In this document: positions 17,125 to 26,152 of the stretch, piece by piece | How positions within the stretch are numbered: the stretch's first letter is position 1 | Layout of the letters: each line of letters opens with the position of its first letter | NCBI GenBank assembly: GCA_030065125.1 | Contig: JASJDM010000046.1 | Location: 1 to 54,723, forward strand | From: Lysobacterales bacterium | GTDB taxonomy: Bacteria > Pseudomonadota > Gammaproteobacteria > Xanthomonadales > SZUA-38 | Direction: 5' to 3' | DNA length: 54,723 nt | The notes under the pieces: generated by a model | Database searches by the model: none | What the model saw: only the letters and a program-made list of their open reading frames with translations | What the model was told of the DNA's origin: nothing | Translations under genes and position numbers: made by a program

Positions 17125-17940
17125 TCAAAGCCACCCCACGGCCGGTTCGGTGGCGCGCTCGTCCTGGTCAATCCGAACCACGGCATGCCCGGCGAACTTG
17201 CCGTCGCCGGCGGCTACGCAGTCCACTACGCGGGCAATGGCGTCCTGCCCGGAATGGATGGATTGGCCCGGCGCAAGCGCGGCAGCCGCTTCGAATCGTC
17301 GCAGGTGCCGCTTGATGCGTCCCAGGTAGCGGGCCCGGGCCACCACTTCCTGCCCGGGGTAGCAGCCTTTGGTGAAGCTGACCGCGCCAATGACATCCAG
17401 GGCCAGCATCTGGGGGACGAACAGGTCGGTGGTCGCCTGGCCCACCCAGGCAACGCCTTGTTCAATGTTCAGCCGGCGCCATTCGGAGTCATCGTCCATC
17501 AGGCCACTGGCGTCGAGCAGGATCACCCGCTGGTCCGGCAGGCGGACCAGGCGGGCATCTTCCACGGCCAATCCAGCGTAGCTCCCGTCGGCAGCGGGTT
17601 CTTTGATCGCCCCTGAGATCTGGCCGGCGATGTCCAGATCGGATTGCGGCTCCAGGTTGACCTGGGCCCTGAGGACATACATCCGCAACCGCTGGACCAG
17701 GGATTCCACCAGGCCCGGGTCCATCAGCAGCAGGAAATGGTCGGGCTGGCGGACCACAAACAGCGTGGCCAGGACGCGCCCCTTGGGACTGCAGTAAGCC
17801 GCGTAGCAGGCCGATTTCTCACTGTCCGGCTCCAGGGCAGCGATATCAGCGGTCAGCTGGCCATGGAGGAAAGCCCCGGCATCGGCTCCGCTGACCCGGA
17901 CCGCGGTCAGCATGTTTCGTAAATCAACGGTAGCGGACAT
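17125..17940 (-). CDS. ygfZ: Folate-binding Fe-S cluster protein YgfZ
   Basis: This 271-residue protein belongs to the YgfZ/GcvT-like family, which binds tetrahydrofolate and helps make or repair certain Fe-S clusters. The hallmark K-G-C-Y-P-G-Q-E motif followed by A-R-x-x-x-x-G-x-x-K-R is present near residues 190-210, as is the N-terminal F-L-H-G-Q-L-T-A-D segment. It is divergent from the SDH assembly genes; ygfZ beside sdhE and cptA is a known gammaproteobacterial arrangement. Confidence 0.92.
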   Translation of the reverse strand: MSATVDLRNMLTAVRVSGADAGAFLHGQLTADIAALEPDSEKSACYAAYCSPKGRVLATLFVVRQPDHFLLLMDPGLVESLVQRLRMYVLRAQVNLEPQSDLDIAGQISGAIKEPAADGSYAGLAVEDARLVRLPDQRVILLDASGLMDDDSEWRRLNIEQGVAWVGQATTDLFVPQMLALDVIGAVSFTKGCYPGQEVVARARYLGRIKRHLRRFEAAAALAPGQSIHSGQDAIARVVDCVAAGDGKFAGHAVVRIDQDERATEPAVGWL

Positions 17941-17967
17941 GGCGTGCCCCGAAACAACAACCCGCTA

Positions 17968-17973
17968 TACAAT
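17968..17973 (+). promoter_or_regulatory. Candidate -10 element for the SDH assembly operon
   Basis: TACAAT (within CTATACAATGTG) sits in the divergent gap about 80 bases before the SdhAF4-like start. No good -35 is seen at 17 bases. Confidence 0.35.
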
Positions 17974-18053
17974 GTGGGCGGAATCGGGCCTTATCAAACG
18001 CCCGGGTGCAGAAATCACGGCCCGTTGACCGGCCCGGAGGGATGATTGGAACC

Positions 18054-18206
18054 ATGAACGAAGACAACAAGACACCACCGGAGCCGCCGAAGGAAAAGCC
18101 GGAATCCGACGAGTCTCATCGTCCCCGCGAGGTCGGCGGTTACAAGGGACCCGAGCCGACCCGCTATGGAGACTGGGAACACGGCGGCCGCTGCACCGAT
18201 TTCTGA
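18054..18206 (+). CDS. Succinate dehydrogenase assembly factor 4-like protein (DUF1674)
   Basis: This 50-residue protein ends in the diagnostic DUF1674/SDHAF4 motif G-G-x-K-G-P-E-P-T-R-Y-G-D-W-E, followed by G-R-C-T-D-F. The N-terminal half is charged, proline-rich and probably disordered. In eukaryotes SDHAF4 binds flavinated SdhA and protects it before assembly; the bacterial version is thought to act alike. The start at 18054 is chosen for spacing from GGA; an in-frame start 12 bases earlier (18042) sits too close to GGAGG. SdhE is encoded immediately downstream. Confidence 0.85.
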   Translation: MNEDNKTPPEPPKEKPESDESHRPREVGGYKGPEPTRYGDWEHGGRCTDF

Positions 18207-18241
18207 CAGAATTGAACCCACCGCCACGGTATGATGGCTTG

Positions 18242-18484
18242 ATGGACCGTCCCGCCCTGTCCCAGATCCGCTGGCGCTGCCGGCGCGGCATGCTGGAGCT
18301 CGACGTGCTGCTGAATCGATTTCTCGAAAGCGGCTACCAGCAGCTGTCCGATGAAGAGGTTGCTGCCTTCCTGTTGATGCTGGAACAGGAGGATGACCTT
18401 ATCTGGGACTGGATGCTGGGCAAGGAAACACCGAAGGAGCAAAGGATTGCCCGGATTGTCGACAGGATCAGGCCGCCCCGTTGA
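18242..18484 (+). CDS. sdhE: FAD assembly factor SdhE
   Basis: This 80-residue helical protein has the SdhE/SDHAF2 signature R-R-G-M-L-E-L-D near residues 14-21, with R-G-x-x-E needed for covalent flavin attachment to SdhA. The rest matches family size and the acidic E-Q-E-D-D-L-I-W-D-W segment. ATG 18242 is taken as the start because it fits family length; an in-frame TTG at 18212 would add ten residues. The CptA-like gene begins inside its 3' end. Confidence 0.9.
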   Translation: MDRPALSQIRWRCRRGMLELDVLLNRFLESGYQQLSDEEVAAFLLMLEQEDDLIWDWMLGKETPKEQRIARIVDRIRPPR

Positions 18485-18890
18485 GCTGCCGCTTCGGCCC
18501 GGCGTAATCCACTGGCTGATCTTATGGCTGTCCGGGCTGGCTGGATTGGCCCTGGCGCCGCTGCTCCCTCCTGGCTGGCTGCCCCTGGCCCTGTTGAGCT
18601 GGGGTGCTGTTTTGCTGGTGAGCTGGAGCCGACTGGTCGACGGCCCCTGGCAATCCATACGCTGGCTGCCCGGCGGCGCCGTCATGCTGTGCGATGGTGA
18701 GGAAACCTGGCCCTGTCGTTTGGGGTCCAATTGTTACGCTGGCCGCTTCCTGGTCGTACTGCACGTACTGTGCCGGGGAAAAAGCTGGTATTTTGCACTG
18801 TTTGCGCTGCCCGGTACCGACGAGCTGCGCCGTGCCCGGGTGCGGCTGCGGACCCTGTCGCCGGCAGGTTTGCCGAAGCAAGGGCAATGA
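18447..18890 (+). CDS. YgfX/CptA-like inner membrane protein
   Basis: This protein of about 147 residues has two adjacent hydrophobic helices (roughly residues 19-57) and a short soluble C-terminal domain with W-S-R-L-V-D-G-P-W. Position right after sdhE and this topology match YgfX (CptA), described as a membrane toxin-like partner of SdhE. The start is the TTG at 18447: AAGGAG at 18434-18439 is seven bases upstream. It overlaps sdhE by 38 bases, implying coupled translation. Sequence similarity alone is weak; the assignment leans on context. Confidence 0.7.
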   Translation: MPGLSTGSGRPVELPLRPGVIHWLILWLSGLAGLALAPLLPPGWLPLALLSWGAVLLVSWSRLVDGPWQSIRWLPGGAVMLCDGEETWPCRLGSNCYAGRFLVVLHVLCRGKSWYFALFALPGTDELRRARVRLRTLSPAGLPKQGQ

Positions 18891-18911
18891 CAAGGACAAC
18901 CAGGCTGACAC

Positions 18912-20156
18912 ATGTTTAAGCCGATCCAGGCCTACATCGGACTGCGCTACACCCGAGCCAAGCGCAAGAACCACTTCATCTCCTTTATCAGCGCCATTTC
19001 CATGCTGGGTATTGCCGTGGGAATCACTGCACTGATCACGGTGATATCGGTGATGAACGGGTTTGAACAAGAACTGCGGGAGCGCATCCTGGGAATGCTG
19101 GCCCATGCCACCATTACCTCGGTGCGGGGCGAGATGGACCAGTGGGAGCAGGCCATGCTGGCCTCGGCCAACCACCCCGAGGTGGCTGGAGCGGCGCCGT
19201 TTATTGAGCGGGAAACCCTGATCAAGGGCTATCGCACCAGCGGCGCGCTGGTGCGCGGTATCGATCCCGAACTGGAGGGTACGGTGTCCGAGGTCGGGGA
19301 CAAGATGGTGGACGGGTCGCTGGCGGATCTGCGCGAGGGCGAGTTCGGCATTGTGCTGGGGGTCAACCTGGCCATGGCCCTGGGCGTGGAATCCGGGGAC
19401 CGGGTGACGGTGTTTGCGCCCCAGGTCCGCTCGACGCCGGCGGGGGTCATTCCCCAGGTCAAACGATTCACCGTGGTGGGCATCTTCTCCGTGGGTATGC
19501 ATGAGTTCGACCGTGGCACCGCCCTGGTCCACCTGGGCGACGCCAGTCGGCTGTTCCGGGTGCAGAGCGGTGCCTCGGGCGTACGCCTTAAGGTGACGGA
19601 CATGTTCCAGGCCTGGCGGGTGGCCCGGGAGCTCCAGAGCGAACTGTCCGAGATCTTCTTCATCAGTGACTGGACCCAGAAGCACGCCAACCTGTTCCGG
19701 GCGGTGCAGATCGAGAAAACCGTCATGTTCGTTATTCTTTCCCTGATCATCGCGGTGGCGGCCTTCAACATCATCTCCACCCTGGTCATGGTGGTGACTG
19801 ACAAGCAGTCGGATATCGCCATCCTGCGAACCCTGGGCGCGAGTCCGGCAACCATCATGGGTATTTTCCTGATTCTGGGCAGCTTTATCGGGCTGATTGG
19901 CACCACCCTGGGCGTGATCGGCGGGGTGTCCCTGGCCACCAACGTGGAGACCGTGGTGCCTTTCCTCGAGCGCACCTTCAATATTCAGTTCATGTCGGGC
20001 GACATTTATTACATCACCGACCTGCCGTCAGACATGCAGTGGTCCGACGTGGTCAAGGTGGCGGCGTTGAGCTTTTCCATGTCAATTCTGGCGACCCTGT
20101 ACCCGTCCTGGCGGGCGGCACGAACCGATCCGGCCGAGGCGTTGCGGTATGAGTGA
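18912..20156 (+). CDS. Lipoprotein-releasing system permease (LolC/LolE family)
   Basis: This 414-residue inner membrane permease has an N-terminal helix (I-S-F-I-S-A-I-S-M-L-G-I-A-V-G), a large periplasmic domain (about 45-265) and three C-terminal helices with L-R-T-L-G-A-S, the coupling-type FtsX motif. With LolD it releases mature lipoproteins from the inner membrane to LolA. Only one permease gene is present, so it may act as a homodimer (LolF type) or with a partner encoded elsewhere. It overlaps lolD by eight bases. Confidence 0.92.
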   Translation: MFKPIQAYIGLRYTRAKRKNHFISFISAISMLGIAVGITALITVISVMNGFEQELRERILGMLAHATITSVRGEMDQWEQAMLASANHPEVAGAAPFIERETLIKGYRTSGALVRGIDPELEGTVSEVGDKMVDGSLADLREGEFGIVLGVNLAMALGVESGDRVTVFAPQVRSTPAGVIPQVKRFTVVGIFSVGMHEFDRGTALVHLGDASRLFRVQSGASGVRLKVTDMFQAWRVARELQSELSEIFFISDWTQKHANLFRAVQIEKTVMFVILSLIIAVAAFNIISTLVMVVTDKQSDIAILRTLGASPATIMGIFLILGSFIGLIGTTLGVIGGVSLATNVETVVPFLERTFNIQFMSGDIYYITDLPSDMQWSDVVKVAALSFSMSILATLYPSWRAARTDPAEALRYE

Positions 20157-20829
20157 TTCAACCCAGGTGCTGGGCTGCAGCGAGCTGGTCATGACTTTTC
20201 AACAGGGGCGTGCCGATGTATCGGTGCTGAAAGGCCTGAACCTGTCGGTGGCGGCGGGAGAAACCGTGGGCATTCTGGGGTCGTCGGGCGCCGGCAAGTC
20301 CACCCTGCTGCACCTGCTGGGTGGCCTGGACCAACCGACATCCGGCGACGTCACCATTGGCGGGCAGAATCTGCGCGGCCTGGGCCAGCGGGCCCTGGGC
20401 CGGCTGCGCAACGAAAAACTTGGATTTATCTACCAGTTCCATCACCTGCTGCCTGAGTTCACAGCGCTGGAAAACGTGGCCATGCCGCTGCTGCTGGGCG
20501 ACGCCAGTGCCGCCGAGGCCCGTGAGCGCGCCGCGGAACTGCTGCAGCGGGTTGGCCTGGGGCAGCGGCTGCCCCATAAACCGGGCCAGCTGTCCGGCGG
20601 TGAGCGTCAGCGCGCGGCCGTAGCCAGGGCCCTGGTGACCCGACCGGCCTGCGTGCTGGCCGACGAACCCACCGGCAATCTGGATGAGGAAAATGCCCAC
20701 CAGGTTTACGACCTGATGCTGGAGCTCAACCGTGAACTCGGGACCAGCCTGGTCATCGTGACCCACGACCGTAAGCTGGCCCAGAAGCTGGACCGTCAGC
20801 TGGTACTGGCCGGGGGCACGCTCAGCTGA
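20149..20829 (+). CDS. lolD: Lipoprotein-releasing system ATP-binding protein LolD
   Basis: This 226-residue ABC ATPase has Walker A G-S-S-G-A-G-K-S-T near residues 43-51, signature L-S-G-G-E-R-Q-R, and Walker B V-L-A-D-E-P-T-G-N-L-D. The Q-loop region F-I-Y-Q-F-H-H-L-L is typical of LolD. It powers lipoprotein release together with the overlapping upstream permease. It is at the inner face of the cytoplasmic membrane. Confidence 0.95.
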   Translation: MSDSTQVLGCSELVMTFQQGRADVSVLKGLNLSVAAGETVGILGSSGAGKSTLLHLLGGLDQPTSGDVTIGGQNLRGLGQRALGRLRNEKLGFIYQFHHLLPEFTALENVAMPLLLGDASAAEARERAAELLQRVGLGQRLPHKPGQLSGGERQRAAVARALVTRPACVLADEPTGNLDEENAHQVYDLMLELNRELGTSLVIVTHDRKLAQKLDRQLVLAGGTLS

Positions 20830-20910
20830 CGCCAGCCGGCGGCAACCCCCTACGCTGAGCCTGGCGCCGTTCTGATTCGGCCGGCCCACGCGACCCTCTA
20901 GACTCTCGGC

Positions 20911-23178
20911 ATGACCGGGCGCCTGTCATTCAGCCTGGGCGTTGTCCTGGCGGCATTCCCCCTGGCTGGCCTGGGAGCGGCGGCATGGGGCCTGGCCGTT
21001 GCCGTGGTCACCGTGTTGAATCCTGGTCGGGCCGGGTGGCCGCTGCTGTGGGTCTTCCTGGGAGGCGCCTGGTTGGAACTGCACCTGGCCTGGCACCTGA
21101 ACCAGCGCGACCGGGCAACAGCGGAGCCTGGGGTGGTGCTGGTGGGTGAGGTCACGGGGCTGCCGGTCTGCAACGAGCGCGGCTGCGGGTTTCTGTTCCA
21201 GGGCCGGCGCGGGACAGACGGGGCCGTTCAGTACCAGCTCCACGGCGCCGGCATCCAGCCGGAGCCGGGGCAGCATTGGCGACTGTACATCCAGCCCCGC
21301 GCCAGCTGGGCTCTGCGGAACCCCGGCGGCTTCGACGGCGAGTCCCGGGATCTGGCCAATGGCACCGTTGCCCGCGGCCGGGTCAGCGGGGGCGAGTTGC
21401 TGGACCGTACCGGTTTTGACCTGGACCGGCTTCGCTTCGAATTGTCCAGCGGGATCCATCAGGAACTAGGGCCCGGGGCGCCCCTGTTGCAGGCCCTTGC
21501 CGTGGGCGACCGCCGGGGCATGCAGCGGCATCACTGGTCCACCCTTCAGGCCACCGGGACCAGTCACCTGATGGCTATTTCCGGCCTGCACGTGGGGCTG
21601 GTGGCTGGGCTGGGGTTGATGCTGGGGCGCGGCATCCATTGGCTGTGGCCTCGGCCCGGGATCACGGCCAACGGACTGGGCACCATTCTGGCGGCCGTGC
21701 TGGCATTCGGCTACGCCGGGCTGGCCGGATTTTCTGTGCCCACCGTCAGGGCGCTGGTCATGCTGCTGCTGCCGGCCTGGGCGCTGTTGCTGCGTCGGTC
21801 TGTGACCGGTTGGCTTGTGTGGAGCACCAGCCTGGCTCTGGCGTTGCTGGTGTCGCCGCTGAGCATTCTGCAGGGCGGCCTCTGGCTGTCCTACGGCGCG
21901 GTTGCCGTGTTGATCTTCGGCTTGTCCTGGCCGTCGCGCTTGCCGGCATTCATCCGCGCTCAGTGGGTCGTGCTGGTGGGACTGCTTCCCCTGCTGGCAG
22001 GGCTGGGCCTGCCGCTGGCACCGCTGGGCCTGCTGGTGAATTGCGTTGCTATTCCCTGGGTGGGAGCCCTGGTGGTGCCGCCGCTGTTGCTGTCGCTGAT
22101 GTTCACCGCCGGCAGCCCGCCTCACGGTTTTCTGCTGGCCGTGGCCGACCGGTCCATGGATCTGCTGTGGCAGGGGCTGATTTGGGTGGCTTCGCTGGAT
22201 TCCCACTGGACGCCGGGTGGCGGCCCGCTGCTGATCCTTCTATGGGTCGGCGCGGCGCTGCTGATACTGTCGCCACGTGGCCTGCCGGGGCGCGGTATGG
22301 CTGTCTGGGCCATGGCCTGGGGCACGATGACGACCACGGCGGCGCCGAAGCACGGGGAGCTCTGGATCCGGTTCTTCGACGTGGGGCAGGGCAGCGCGGT
22401 GCTGTTGCAGACACAGCGCAACAGCGTCCTGTATGACACCGGACCCGGCAACGGGCACTGGAGCGCGGCGGCCAGCCAGCTGGTGCCCTACCTGCGGCAG
22501 AACGTCCCGGGTCTGGACCGAATCATGGTGAGCCACCGGGACCTGGACCATGCCGGGGGTGTCGATGCCCTGCGAGGGGCGTTTCCCGCAGCGATCCTGA
22601 TGGGGGGCGGCCGCCGGGCAGATGACCCGGGCTGCCACGATCAGCAGCAGTGGCGCTGGGACGGTGTGGATTTCCGGGTTCTGCATCCCAGCCGCTGGCT
22701 GCCTTACCTGGGAAACGACAGCTCCTGTGTTTTGCTGGTAAAGGCAGGCGGCGCCCAGCTGCTGCTGCCCGGTGACGTCGGCAGGGTGGTGGAGCAGCGG
22801 CTGCTGCACGTGGGCCTGGACCCGGGAGGGATACTCGCCGCGGCCCATCATGGCAGCCGTTCATCGTCCAGTCTGGAGTTCCTGCGGTTCATGCAACCTG
22901 AGCGGGTGGTGATCAGCGCGGGGCGCGCCAATCGGTTCGGGTTGCCCCACCCGGAAGTTGTCGACGCTTTCAGGGATCTGGGTGTTGAACCGCTGAACAC
23001 GGCGGAGTGCGGCTGGATCGGCCTGGAAATGTCCGCCGACGGCGGAATTTCGCTGACCGGATTGCATCGGCCCGAGCACGCCAGGCCATGGCACCAGCCC
23101 GGTCTGTGCCGGCTGTACCGGCAGCCCGCTCAGGCCTCGAATCAGGCGCCCGCGCAGCCTGCGCCAAAGGCGCGCTGA
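20911..23178 (+). CDS. comEC: DNA internalisation competence protein ComEC/Rec2
   Basis: This 755-residue membrane protein has the three-part ComEC layout. An N-terminal DUF4131 region with early helices and an OB-like segment covers about 1-180. The polytopic competence domain (about 195-480) contains T-S-H-L-M-A-I-S-G-L-H. A C-terminal metallo-beta-lactamase-like domain has F-F-D-V-G-Q-G, H-R-D-L-D-H-A-G-G and A-A-H-H-G-S. It forms the inner-membrane channel for single-stranded DNA uptake. The gene lies between lolD and exbB, a usual place in related bacteria. Confidence 0.94.
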   Translation: MTGRLSFSLGVVLAAFPLAGLGAAAWGLAVAVVTVLNPGRAGWPLLWVFLGGAWLELHLAWHLNQRDRATAEPGVVLVGEVTGLPVCNERGCGFLFQGRRGTDGAVQYQLHGAGIQPEPGQHWRLYIQPRASWALRNPGGFDGESRDLANGTVARGRVSGGELLDRTGFDLDRLRFELSSGIHQELGPGAPLLQALAVGDRRGMQRHHWSTLQATGTSHLMAISGLHVGLVAGLGLMLGRGIHWLWPRPGITANGLGTILAAVLAFGYAGLAGFSVPTVRALVMLLLPAWALLLRRSVTGWLVWSTSLALALLVSPLSILQGGLWLSYGAVAVLIFGLSWPSRLPAFIRAQWVVLVGLLPLLAGLGLPLAPLGLLVNCVAIPWVGALVVPPLLLSLMFTAGSPPHGFLLAVADRSMDLLWQGLIWVASLDSHWTPGGGPLLILLWVGAALLILSPRGLPGRGMAVWAMAWGTMTTTAAPKHGELWIRFFDVGQGSAVLLQTQRNSVLYDTGPGNGHWSAAASQLVPYLRQNVPGLDRIMVSHRDLDHAGGVDALRGAFPAAILMGGGRRADDPGCHDQQQWRWDGVDFRVLHPSRWLPYLGNDSSCVLLVKAGGAQLLLPGDVGRVVEQRLLHVGLDPGGILAAAHHGSRSSSSLEFLRFMQPERVVISAGRANRFGLPHPEVVDAFRDLGVEPLNTAECGWIGLEMSADGGISLTGLHRPEHARPWHQPGLCRLYRQPAQASNQAPAQPAPKAR

Positions 23179-23207
23179 CCGTCGCAGACGGCGGCGATAA
23201 AAACCAG

Positions 23208-23213
23208 TATGAT
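23208..23213 (+). promoter_or_regulatory. Candidate -10 element upstream of exbB
   Basis: TATGAT in the 93-base gap between comEC and exbB, about 59 bases before the exbB start. It would give exbB-exbD-msbA-lpxK-kdsB its own promoter. No strong -35 is seen. Confidence 0.3.
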
Positions 23214-23271
23214 TGCGGCCTTTATGACATTGGAACCCGGCAGCGGGCGGGGTTCGATAGGAGATTGACTG

Positions 23272-23901
23272 GTGCTGGAAATCATCCGTCAGGGCGGCTG
23301 GCTCATGATTCCCATCATCGCCTGTTCGGCGATTGCCATGGGTATCATTCTTGAGCGGTTCTGGACGCTCAGAAAACAAATTGTCATTCCGCCGAAACTG
23401 GGAGACCAGGTCCAGAGCTGGGCCCTGAGCCGCAAGCTGGAAAGCTCACACATCGACGCCCTGGCCAACAATTCACCCCTGGGCCAGATCCTTGCAGCGG
23501 CGTTGCGCAACCGCTCCCGTTCCCGCGACATTATCAAGGAAGCGGTGGAGGACACCGGCCGCCACGTCGTCCACGACCTGGAACGCTATCTGAATTCCCT
23601 GGGCACCATCGCCGGCGTCTCACCGCTGCTGGGACTGCTGGGAACCGTCATCGGCATGATCAAGGTGTTTTCCTCGATCCTGGTACACGGCGTGGGAGAT
23701 GCCAACCAGCTGGCCGGCGGAATTTCCCAGGCCCTGATCACCACGGCGGCGGGACTGATGGTGGCCATTCCGGCTTTCTTCTTTTACCGCTACTTCACCG
23801 GCCACGTGGAGCGGCTGGTGGTGGACATGGAGCAGCAGGCGCTGGCCCTGATCGACACCATCGACCTGGGTCATCCGGCCCGCGCGGCAAAGCGGACCTG
23901 A
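23272..23901 (+). CDS. exbB: MotA/TolQ/ExbB proton channel family protein
   Basis: This 209-residue protein has three transmembrane helices (about 8-28, 108-130 and 153-175) in the ExbB/TolQ arrangement. The conserved S-P-L-L-G-L-L-G-T-V-I-G-M and G-I-S-Q-A-L-I-T-T-A-A-G-L segments are present. With ExbD it uses the proton gradient to energise outer-membrane transport or envelope maintenance. The start is GTG with AGGAG at 23259-23263, eight bases upstream. No TonB or TolA gene is adjacent. Confidence 0.92.
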   Translation: MLEIIRQGGWLMIPIIACSAIAMGIILERFWTLRKQIVIPPKLGDQVQSWALSRKLESSHIDALANNSPLGQILAAALRNRSRSRDIIKEAVEDTGRHVVHDLERYLNSLGTIAGVSPLLGLLGTVIGMIKVFSSILVHGVGDANQLAGGISQALITTAAGLMVAIPAFFFYRYFTGHVERLVVDMEQQALALIDTIDLGHPARAAKRT

Positions 23902-23913
23902 CCTCCGGGCGTC

Positions 23914-24333
23914 ATGAGACTGCAGGCGAAGAAAAAGGCTGAGCCACAGATTGAGCTGGCGCCGCTGATTGACGTGGTGTTCCTGCTGCTGATCTTTTTC
24001 ATGGTGACCACCACCTTCGAACGCCAGGCACGGCTGCGGATCGACCTCCCCGAGGCCTCAGAACAGCCCGCGACACTGGAGCAGGAACGGCTGGAAATCG
24101 CCATCAGCGAAGACGGCCGGTTTTTCGTGGATAACAACGAGGTGGTCAATCGCAGCCTGGAGACGCTCAAGCAGGCCCTGGAAAAGGCGGCCGGTTCCGA
24201 TCGGGAGCAACCGGTCACTATTCGGGCTGACGCCAATACGCCTCACCAGGCCGTGGTCACCGCCATGGATGCCGTCAACCAGGCCGGATTTGTCAATCTC
24301 TCCATCGCCACGACGCCGTCGGAAAACGATTGA
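23914..24333 (+). CDS. exbD: ExbD/TolR family biopolymer transport protein
   Basis: This 139-residue protein has a short cytoplasmic N-terminus, one transmembrane helix (about 17-38) carrying the essential aspartate D20 in A-P-L-I-D-V-V-F, and a periplasmic domain. It partners the ExbB-like protein encoded 12 bases upstream. Synteny with msbA/lpxK/kdsB matches the Exb proteins of this cluster in other gammaproteobacteria. Confidence 0.93.
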   Translation: MRLQAKKKAEPQIELAPLIDVVFLLLIFFMVTTTFERQARLRIDLPEASEQPATLEQERLEIAISEDGRFFVDNNEVVNRSLETLKQALEKAAGSDREQPVTIRADANTPHQAVVTAMDAVNQAGFVNLSIATTPSEND

Positions 24334-24352
24334 CCTGTCGGGCCCGCCCCCC

Positions 24353-26152
24353 GTGAGCGCCAACCCGTCCCCGCCCAGCACGCCCGACCACCGGTCATGG
24401 CCTGTCTACCGGCGGCTGCTGGGATATTCCCGGGCCTACTGGCCGGTGATGCTGGTAGCGGTTTTCGCCATGGCGCTGGATGCCGCCTGCACCGGCGGAT
24501 TTGCCGCCATGACCGAACCCCTGTTGAACGATGCCCTGCTGGCAAAGGACTGGGACACCATCCGCATGATGCCGGTGTGGATCCTGGTGATCTTCCTGGG
24601 CCGGGGCATCGGCAGTTTCGTCGCGGATTACTGCATGGCGGCCGCCGGGCGATCGGTGATCCGCGACCTGCGGCAGCAGGTGTTCGAAAAATACCTGTTT
24701 CTGCCCACGTCCTATTTTGATCAGCACTCTCAGGGGCAGATGATTTCCCGGCTGACCTTCAACGTGGAACAGGTCGCCGAGGCCACCACTAACGCCATTA
24801 CGGTGGTGGTGCGCGACAGCCTGTACATCATTGCATTTCTCGGGGTGATGCTGATGCAGAGTGTCCGCCTGACCCTGGCCACTCTGGTGATCGCCCCGGT
24901 GATCGCGCTGATCATTGCTTTCGTCAGCCGCCGCTTTCGCCGACTCAGCCGCAAGATTCAGGACACCATGGGTGACGTCACCCACCGGGCCAGCGAGGTG
25001 GTCAACGGCCATCGCGTCGTCAAGCTCTATTCCGGCCAGGGCGTTGAAAAAGACCGATTCGGCGCGGTCAACGCCAGTAACCGGCGGCAACACCTCAAGC
25101 TGGTGGCGACCAAGTCCGGCAGCGCCTCCCTGGTGCAGCTTATTGCCGGCCTGACCCTGGCGTTCATCATTTTCGTGGCAACCCGGGAGACCATGCTGGA
25201 CCAGATCACCCCGGGAGCCTTTACCGCCTTTATGACGGCCATGCTGGCGATCCTGCCGTCGCTGAAGAAACTGACCAACGTACACGTGATGATCCAGCGC
25301 GGCGTGGCGGCAGCCGACAGCCTGTTCGAAGTGCTGGACAGCCCCCAGGAGGACATGGTCCGCGGGCAGCCGCTCACCGCCGTGCGTGGCGAGCTGGAAT
25401 TCGACAACATCAGCCTGTCCTACCAGCCGGGGCAGGCACCGGTGCTGGATCAGGTCAGCTTCACCGCCGGTCCCGGAACGGTAACCGCCCTGGTGGGGCG
25501 TTCCGGCAGCGGCAAGACCAGCCTGGTCAGTCTCATCCCCAGGTTTTACCGCCCCACGGGCGGACAGTTACGCCTGGACGGCCTGGCTATCTGCAGCTGC
25601 CGCCTGCAGGACCTGCGCGCCAGCATCGCCATGGTCAGCCAGGATATCGTCCTGTTCGAGGACACCATTGCCGCCAATATCGCCTACGGCAGCGTCGGGC
25701 CCGTGGCTGAACAGGACATCCAGGCGGCCGCCGAACAGGCCAACGCCATGGAGTTCATCAACAAGCTGCCCCAGGGTCTGGATACCCGCCTTGGCGAGGG
25801 TGGTGTGCAGCTGTCCGGCGGACAGCGCCAGCGCATCGCCATCGCCCGGGCCATACTGAGGGACGCCCCTGTTCTCATCCTGGATGAGGCCACCTCAGCC
25901 CTGGATACCGAGTCCGAACGCCTGATCCAGGCGGCCCTGGAGCAGGTCATGCGGGCGCGCACCACCCTGGTCATTGCCCACCGCCTCAGCACGGTGGAAA
26001 ACGCCGACCAGGTGCTGGTCCTGGACCAGGGCAAACTGGTGGAGCAGGGCACCCACCAGCAGCTGCTGGCCCAGGGCGGGCATTACGCTGAACTGCATCG
26101 CCTGCAGTTCCAGGATTCGCCCGATTCACCCACACCGGCCCGGTCCGGCTGA
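24353..26152 (+). CDS. msbA: Lipid A export ATP-binding/permease protein MsbA
   Basis: This ABC half-transporter of about 599 residues flips lipid A-core across the inner membrane. It has six transmembrane helices (about 20-320) and an ATPase domain with Walker A G-R-S-G-S-G-K-T-S, signature L-S-G-G-Q-R-Q-R and Walker B L-I-L-D-E-A-T-S-A-L-D. The start is uncertain: GTG at 24353 lies 19 bases after exbD and gives the usual MsbA length, whereas an in-frame ATG at 24269 would overlap exbD. Its stop overlaps the lpxK ATG by one base. Confidence 0.94.
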   Translation: MSANPSPPSTPDHRSWPVYRRLLGYSRAYWPVMLVAVFAMALDAACTGGFAAMTEPLLNDALLAKDWDTIRMMPVWILVIFLGRGIGSFVADYCMAAAGRSVIRDLRQQVFEKYLFLPTSYFDQHSQGQMISRLTFNVEQVAEATTNAITVVVRDSLYIIAFLGVMLMQSVRLTLATLVIAPVIALIIAFVSRRFRRLSRKIQDTMGDVTHRASEVVNGHRVVKLYSGQGVEKDRFGAVNASNRRQHLKLVATKSGSASLVQLIAGLTLAFIIFVATRETMLDQITPGAFTAFMTAMLAILPSLKKLTNVHVMIQRGVAAADSLFEVLDSPQEDMVRGQPLTAVRGELEFDNISLSYQPGQAPVLDQVSFTAGPGTVTALVGRSGSGKTSLVSLIPRFYRPTGGQLRLDGLAICSCRLQDLRASIAMVSQDIVLFEDTIAANIAYGSVGPVAEQDIQAAAEQANAMEFINKLPQGLDTRLGEGGVQLSGGQRQRIAIARAILRDAPVLILDEATSALDTESERLIQAALEQVMRARTTLVIAHRLSTVENADQVLVLDQGKLVEQGTHQQLLAQGGHYAELHRLQFQDSPDSPTPARSG

